Assembly: GCA_013362385.1 (NCBI GenBank)
Contig: JABFWC010000233.1
Location: 1-5,140, forward strand
Direction of reading: 5' to 3'
Length of the DNA: 5,140 nt
DNA from: Pseudarthrobacter sp.
Lineage (GTDB): Bacteria > Actinomycetota > Actinomycetes > Actinomycetales > Micrococcaceae
The notes beneath the pieces were generated by a model. That model was not told where the DNA came from. It did no database searches and saw only the letters and a list, made by a program, of their open reading frames with translations. The first letter of the stretch is position 1, and every line of letters begins with the position of its first letter. This document shows, piece by piece, positions 1-5,140 of the stretch. Made by a program: the position numbers and the translations under genes.

Positions 1-70
1 CGCTGATCTCCATAGGAACATCATCCAACGAGGGTCTGACAATGCAGCCCGCCTACCGCCGGAGGGCAGC

Positions 71-102
71 AAAAAGGAGGCGGGGAGATCCCGCCTCCTT
101 TT
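71..102 (-). terminator. Intrinsic terminator of guaB, probably bidirectional
   Basis: A perfect 13-bp inverted repeat lies 16 nt beyond the guaB stop codon: AAAAGGAGGCGGG at 72-84 pairs with CCCGCCTCCTTTT at 90-102 around a 5-nt loop. Read as guaB mRNA, the GC-rich stem is followed by five U residues (complement of 71-75), the classic Rho-independent form. Because the stem is flanked by A on one side and T on the other, the plus-strand transcript also ends in four U residues, so it could stop transcription from both directions. The arms contain AAGGAGG, which looks like a ribosome binding site but is explained by the hairpin. Confidence 0.9.
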
Positions 103-118
103 GTGCCATGCCCGTGAC

Positions 119-1780
<1,662 letters not shown>

Positions 1781-1860
1781 GAACCTCAGCGCCGATCCCC
1801 CTATTCCATGCGGACAATGTGAGCAACCGCACGCGAGTCGTGGCCCAACGGCAAAGGCGG

Positions 1861-3930
1861 TCAACTCCAGCCGGTGGTGGCCAGCAGCCGCTGCTCGAAC
1901 ATCGGGATCATGGTTTCCACGTAGGTCCTGGTCAGATGGTTGTCGTCCTTGTAGACGTACACGTTCCCCACCACGGCCGGGCAAACACCGCGGGCGCAGA
2001 TGAAATCGCTCATGTCCATCAGGTGCAGCCCGGGCAGCCTGCCCCGGAAATTCTCCAGGGGCGACGGGTCCACCAGGGACTCACTCAACGACGGGTTGCA
2101 CGCCGCGGCGTCGGTCCCGTTCCGCTGCGCACATTCGGGCATGTTGAACGTGAACCGCGGGTTGTCGCGGATGCCCACGATCTCGATTCCGGCATCCGCG
2201 AACGGCTTCACGCCCTCCAGGTATCCGGGTACTTCGGTCTCAAAGGGCGCCTCCTCATGCGTCAATGAGGCCACCGTGAACACGGCGTCCGGCCGGTGCT
2301 CGAGCACGTACGCCGAACTGGCACGGTTGTAGGCGTTGCACTCGGCGTTCCGGGTGTCGGACTCCGCGCCGAACCGGCAGGCCGGCATCAGCAGCGTCAC
2401 CAGTTCCCACCCGCGGGCTGCGGCCACTGGCGCCAGGGCGCCGAGGTACTGCTGGGCGTGGGAGTCGCCGAGCACCACGATGCGTCTGGTGGACGGCTCT
2501 GCGGGAAGCTCCTGCCGGCAGCCTTCGAGGATCGGATCACTGGTGGCATTGGCGCCGGCGCAGGGGGTGTCAATGCCGGCCCAGTCGTTGTCCAGCGCAG
2601 TGGGCCCGGGAATCGTTCGGGCCTTGGGCGCGGGTGAGTTTTCGTTCCCCGGGGTGAGCGCCAGGGCGCCGGGCGTGAGCTCGCGCGGCTGTGCCGCCGT
2701 CGCGCTTTCCTCCTTAGTGAGCGTGGTCTGCCAGATGGCAACGGGCCCGGCGAGCAGGGCACCGCAAGCAGCTACGACGACGGCGGTCCGCCAGGCGCGC
2801 AGTTTGGGCCAGTGCCATCCGCGCAGCGGCTTTTCCACAAAGCGGGTGGTGAGGACGGCCAGCACTATCGACGCTGCGACGATGCCCAGGCCCTGCGTGA
2901 GGTTCGGCGCTTCGACGCCGGTGGCTGCGAGCGCGAGCACCAGGACCGGCCAGTGCCAGAGGTAGAGCGCGTAGGAGTTGTCGCCCAGGGCGACGGCGGG
3001 CCGGCTGCTGAGGATCCGGTCCACGCCGAACCGGCTCCCGGTCCGGCCCGCGACTATGATGGCGGCGGCAGCCAGTGTGGGCCACAGGGCCACGTACCCG
3101 GGGAACGAGCGGTCAACGGTCAGGAGCAGCCCGCAGGAGACCATGGCCACGAGTCCCGCCCAGCCCAGAACTACCCGTACCGCCTTGCCGGGCTTGAGGT
3201 AGGGCAGCGCCAGTGCCAGCAGCGAACCTAGGGCGAATTCCCAGAGCCGCGCCCTGGTGTCGAAGTAGGCGTAGGCCTGGTTGGCGGCGGTCTGCTCCAC
3301 GGAGTATGCCAGCGAGGCGGCAAAAACCGTCCCGAAGACCAGTGCCAGCAGGCCGCGGTAAGTCACCCCGCCCAGCAGGGGAAGCCTGCGCAGGACGGCC
3401 AATACTTCTGCGGTGCCGGCGAAGATCAGCGGCCAAAGGATGAAGACCTGCCCCTGGATGGACAGCGACCAGAAGTGCTGCAGCGGGCTGGCGCCGGCGT
3501 GGTCCTGCGCGTAGTAATCCACGGCGGCGTCGGCCAGGAGCCAGTTTTGGCGGTAAAGGAGGGACGCCCAGGCCTGGTCGAGGACTTCGGGCCAGCGGCC
3601 CTGCGGCAGGATCAGCCACGTGCCGGCCAGGACGCCGAGGATGACCACGACGGCGGCGGGCAGCAGGCGCTTGAACAGGTGCAGCCAGTGCGCCAGGAGC
3701 CGGACGGGACTTGCCGCCTCGGCTTTCCGGACAAAGGACAGCGTGAGCAGGAAGGCGGAAATCAGCAGGAAGATGTCCACGCCGCCGGACACGCGGCCGA
3801 GCCACACGTGGTAGGCAACAACCATGAGCACGGCCAGGGCGCGCAGGCCCTGGACCTCGGGGCGGAACGTGGCTTTGCGCGGGCGCGGACGTGCGTTGCC
3901 GGGTGTCTCCTGGGTTTCCGCAATCGACAC
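1861..3930 (-). CDS. Membrane O-acyltransferase fused to a C-terminal SGNH domain (OafA/OatA-like)
   Basis: The protein has 689 residues in two parts. Residues 22-400 are an acyltransferase-3 membrane domain with about 11 hydrophobic helices (roughly 29-45, 50-67, 88-108, 157-178, 191-210, 228-245, 252-272, 280-296, 316-338, 346-363, 381-400). It opens with the family R-x10-H signature (Arg30, His41, the expected catalytic His) and GGVDIFLLISAFLLT (49-63). HFWSLSIQGQ (152-161) and NSYALYLWHWP (318-328) follow. A Pro/Ala/Thr-rich linker (403-450) leads to an SGNH-type domain with GDSH at 488-491 (nucleophile Ser490), a possible block-III Asn590, and DDNH at 662-665 giving the Asp/His pair. An odd helix count places this domain outside the membrane. 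In related proteins the membrane part passes an acyl group across the membrane and the SGNH part attaches it to a glycan such as peptidoglycan, O-antigen or another polysaccharide. The acceptor here cannot be named. GTG start chosen for the GAGGGG site 6 nt upstream. No clear terminator follows, so read-through toward guaB is possible. Confidence 0.93.
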   Translation of the reverse strand: MSIAETQETPGNARPRPRKATFRPEVQGLRALAVLMVVAYHVWLGRVSGGVDIFLLISAFLLTLSFVRKAEAASPVRLLAHWLHLFKRLLPAAVVVILGVLAGTWLILPQGRWPEVLDQAWASLLYRQNWLLADAAVDYYAQDHAGASPLQHFWSLSIQGQVFILWPLIFAGTAEVLAVLRRLPLLGGVTYRGLLALVFGTVFAASLAYSVEQTAANQAYAYFDTRARLWEFALGSLLALALPYLKPGKAVRVVLGWAGLVAMVSCGLLLTVDRSFPGYVALWPTLAAAAIIVAGRTGSRFGVDRILSSRPAVALGDNSYALYLWHWPVLVLALAATGVEAPNLTQGLGIVAASIVLAVLTTRFVEKPLRGWHWPKLRAWRTAVVVAACGALLAGPVAIWQTTLTKEESATAAQPRELTPGALALTPGNENSPAPKARTIPGPTALDNDWAGIDTPCAGANATSDPILEGCRQELPAEPSTRRIVVLGDSHAQQYLGALAPVAAARGWELVTLLMPACRFGAESDTRNAECNAYNRASSAYVLEHRPDAVFTVASLTHEEAPFETEVPGYLEGVKPFADAGIEIVGIRDNPRFTFNMPECAQRNGTDAAACNPSLSESLVDPSPLENFRGRLPGLHLMDMSDFICARGVCPAVVGNVYVYKDDNHLTRTYVETMIPMFEQRLLATTGWS

Positions 3931-3936
3931 TCAAAA

Positions 3937-3942
3937 CCCCTC
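3937..3942 (-). promoter_or_regulatory. Shine-Dalgarno site of the acyltransferase gene
   Basis: The minus strand reads GAGGGG, six nt before the GTG at 3930-3928. This supports the GTG as the start. The site is part of a short tandem near-repeat (3930-3951) in which GGGGTNTTTGAG occurs twice, once with an extra base difference. Confidence 0.6.
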
Positions 3943-4000
3943 AAATACCCCGGCTGGCCAAAGCCTCAAGCCTACGCACCGGCGGCAGCCGAGGCGAATC

Positions 4001-4010
4001 AAACTATGCT
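4001..4010. promoter_or_regulatory. Candidate overlapping divergent -10 elements
   Basis: The plus strand reads TATGCT at 4005-4010 and the minus strand reads TAGTTT at 4006-4001. Both fit the TANNNT -10 consensus and they overlap by two bases. The plus site would start the DUF389 transcript near 4017, leaving about 19 nt of leader with the ribosome binding site. The minus site would serve the acyltransferase gene with a leader of about 65 nt. No good -35 hexamer was found for either strand. If both are used, the two genes would compete for RNA polymerase. Confidence 0.3.
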
Positions 4011-4023
4011 GGCCCAAACAGGG

Positions 4024-4030
4024 AAGGGAG
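4024..4030 (+). promoter_or_regulatory. Shine-Dalgarno site that fixes the DUF389 start
   Basis: AAGGGAG lies five nt before the GTG at 4036. The in-frame ATG at 4006 has no purine-rich site at a suitable distance, and its bases double as a possible -10 element. This is why the shorter protein is preferred. Confidence 0.65.
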
Positions 4031-4035
4031 CCGGC

Positions 4036-5004
4036 GTGATTGTCCAGGTGCGGATCTGCGTCCCCGAAGAACTGTCGGAAGTGACGCTGCGGACCTGCCG
4101 TGAGCAGGCGGGAACCGCGGAGGTGGCGCTGGTCCGCGGCGGCTCGGTGGTGCCGGCGGGTGACCTGATCGAGGTGCAGATCCCCCGGGAAGCCGTGGAG
4201 GAGCTGCTTGAAAAGCTCGGGGTCCTGAAGGTGCAGGAGGCGGGCTCGATCGTTGTGTCGATGCCTGAACTCGTGTTGTCGCGCAGGGCGGACGAAGCGG
4301 AACTGGCGGCACCGGGCGACGGAGCGGACGCGCTGATCTGGGACGAGGTGTCCCGCCAGACGGGCGAGGACTCGCGGCTGACGTGGTCCTACCTGGCGTT
4401 CCTGGTACTGGCCACCCAGCTGGCCGGGATCGGCATCGTGACCGACTCCCCCATCGCGATCGTCGGGGCGATGGCAGTGGGCCCCGAGTTCGGTCCCCTG
4501 GCCGCCCTGGCCGTGGCGTTGGCCCGGCGGCAGTGGGCGCTGGGCAGGCGCGCAGCCTTGGCGCTGGCCGTGGGTTTCCCGGTGGCCATGCTGCTGACTG
4601 CACTGGCAGCATGGATTTCGGTTCCCCTCGGGCTCTTTCCGCGCACGGCGCTGGACACCGGATCCGCCGTCGAATTCATCTACCATCCCGGACCGTATTC
4701 GCTGATCGTCGCGGTGCTGGCCGGGATCGCCGGAATGCTGTCAGTCATCGGCCGCCGGTCCGCGGCACTCATCGGGGTCTTTATCTCGGTCACCACGGTC
4801 CCGGCGGCCGGGTACGTTTCGGTGGCCCTGGTGCTGGGTGAGTTCCAGAAGGCGGCCGGTTCCGCGTTGCAGCTGCTGCTGAACCTGGTGGGCATCGTGG
4901 CAGCCGCCGTGGCAGTCCTCCTCTTCTACCGGGTGGCCACCAGGCGGCTGCCTGAATCAACGGCGCGGGCGCTCAGGCGGCAGCTGCGGCGGGGCCGCGG
5001 CTAA
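4036..5004 (+). CDS. DUF389 integral membrane protein of unknown function
   Basis: From the preferred GTG the protein has 322 residues. Residues 1-80 form a small soluble domain starting VQVRICVPEEL, with alternating strand-like and helical stretches that resemble an ACT-like fold. It ends at GSIVVSMPEL. After a short acidic linker and IWDEV (101-105), about six hydrophobic segments follow (roughly 116-134, 138-162, 171-197, 219-238, 241-266, 276-298). The family signature is IVGAMAVGPEFGPLAAL in segment 2, with Glu151 buried in the membrane, and SVTTVPAAGYVSVAL later on. The C-terminal tail is strongly basic (RRQLRRGRG), consistent with a cytoplasmic end. DUF389 has no established biochemical function, and transport or signalling are guesses. 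An in-frame ATG at 4006 would add ten residues and is a weaker start. The gene is divergent from the acyltransferase gene and overlaps the next gene tail-to-tail by 32 bp. Confidence 0.92.
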   Translation: MIVQVRICVPEELSEVTLRTCREQAGTAEVALVRGGSVVPAGDLIEVQIPREAVEELLEKLGVLKVQEAGSIVVSMPELVLSRRADEAELAAPGDGADALIWDEVSRQTGEDSRLTWSYLAFLVLATQLAGIGIVTDSPIAIVGAMAVGPEFGPLAALAVALARRQWALGRRAALALAVGFPVAMLLTALAAWISVPLGLFPRTALDTGSAVEFIYHPGPYSLIVAVLAGIAGMLSVIGRRSAALIGVFISVTTVPAAGYVSVALVLGEFQKAAGSALQLLLNLVGIVAAAVAVLLFYRVATRRLPESTARALRRQLRRGRG

Positions 5005-5140
5005 CCCGATCCGGCACTGTCTGTCCCGCATGGCGTATCACCCGCGCCAGGTGCCGTGCGTCGCGGACCACCCCGGGAAGCGTGCCGGACACCGCCGCGT
5101 ACAGGAATTCCTGGCCCAGGAAGAACAGCCCGGGGACATC
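4973..5140 (-). CDS. Flavin-dependent monooxygenase-like oxidoreductase, C-terminal fragment
   Basis: An open frame runs from the window edge to TGA at 4975-4973, showing the last 55 residues of a protein that begins outside the window. The visible start is DVPGLFFLGQEFLYAAVSG, followed by GVVRDARHLARVI. This matches the end of the flavin-containing monooxygenase / CzcO-like family, where a PGLYFLG-type strand and a G-x-x-x-DA helix close the FAD-binding fold. Members use FAD and NADPH to oxygenate small molecules. The substrate cannot be inferred from this piece. The tail ends in five alanines. Its last 27 coding bases and stop lie inside the 3' end of the convergent DUF389 gene. The FAD and NADPH GxGxxG motifs are outside the window, so the family call rests on the C-terminus alone. 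Confidence 0.75.
   Translation of the reverse strand, partial: DVPGLFFLGQEFLYAAVSGTLPGVVRDARHLARVIRHAGQTVPDRVSRGPAAAAA
4982..5002 (+). repeat. GC-rich hairpin at the DUF389 stop codon
   Basis: AGCTGCGGC (4982-4990) can pair with GCCGCGGCT (4994-5002) around a GGG loop, with one G-U wobble in the plus-strand RNA. It covers the end of the DUF389 gene including the first base of its stop codon, within the overlap with the convergent gene. It has no following T run, so it is not a standard intrinsic terminator. It may slow polymerase or protect a 3' end, or be chance in such GC-rich DNA. Confidence 0.3.

Noticed and set aside
1..24. Possible start of a minus-strand gene at the left edge (ATG codons at 24-22, 21-19 and 13-11)
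   Set aside because: Only a few codons would be visible, no convincing ribosome binding site or promoter precedes them, and the short peptide is uninformative.
48..67. Weak GCCC...GGGC inverted repeat next to the terminator
   Set aside because: Imperfect stem with a mismatch and no T run, as expected by chance in this base composition.
74..80. Perfect AAGGAGG ribosome-binding-like sequence on the plus strand
   Set aside because: It is one arm of the guaB terminator stem, and no start codon lies at a suitable distance downstream.
1781..1860. Search for a terminator after the acyltransferase gene
   Set aside because: No stem followed by a T run was found on the minus strand, so none is annotated.
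3113..3934. 273-codon minus-strand frame overlapping the acyltransferase start
   Set aside because: Pro/Arg/Ala-rich translation typical of a shifted frame of a GC-rich gene. The 689-residue frame carries all the family motifs.
3475..4035. Upstream extension of the DUF389 frame across the acyltransferase gene
   Set aside because: The frame stays open by chance opposite the acyltransferase gene. Family resemblance and the ribosome binding site place the start at GTG 4036.
3931..4686. 251-codon minus-strand frame opposite the DUF389 gene
   Set aside because: His/Gln/Arg-rich shadow of the DUF389 gene with no membrane segments or known motifs.

Overview
The window is high-GC bacterial chromosome, most likely from an actinobacterium of the Arthrobacter/Pseudarthrobacter group (Micrococcaceae). 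This rests on the base composition, the GTG starts with short purine-rich Shine-Dalgarno sites, an IMP dehydrogenase of actinobacterial type, and a DUF389 protein with the actinobacterial GPEFGP motif. The genus is judged by eye, not by a search.

Layout, left to right. Positions 1-70 hold no gene that can be supported. A strong symmetrical hairpin terminator (71-102) ends guaB, which lies on the minus strand (119-1630) and encodes the rate-limiting enzyme of GTP synthesis. Upstream of guaB is a 230-bp gap (1631-1860) with a good minus-strand -10 element (TAATAT, 1775-1780). It implies an untranslated leader of about 138 nt with several short inverted repeats. Next, also on the minus strand, is a 689-residue membrane O-acyltransferase fused to an extracytoplasmic SGNH-type domain (1861-3930). 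A 105-bp divergent intergenic region (3931-4035) separates it from a plus-strand gene for a DUF389 integral membrane protein (start preferred at GTG 4036, end 5004). At the right edge, a minus-strand gene enters the window. Only its last 55 codons are visible (4973-5140). They resemble the C-terminus of flavin-dependent monooxygenases, and the gene overlaps the DUF389 gene tail-to-tail by 32 bp.

The genes do not form an obvious pathway. guaB is core nucleotide metabolism with its own promoter and terminator. The acyltransferase probably modifies a cell-envelope or exported glycan. The DUF389 protein is a membrane protein of unknown function. No phage, plasmid, insertion sequence, CRISPR array, tRNA or rRNA was seen. 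I found no convincing new multi-gene system. The points most worth a second look are the guaB leader, an Asn-to-Gln change next to the IMP dehydrogenase active site, the altered catalytic-region motif and paired cysteines of the acyltransferase, and the compact divergent and convergent arrangements around the DUF389 gene.
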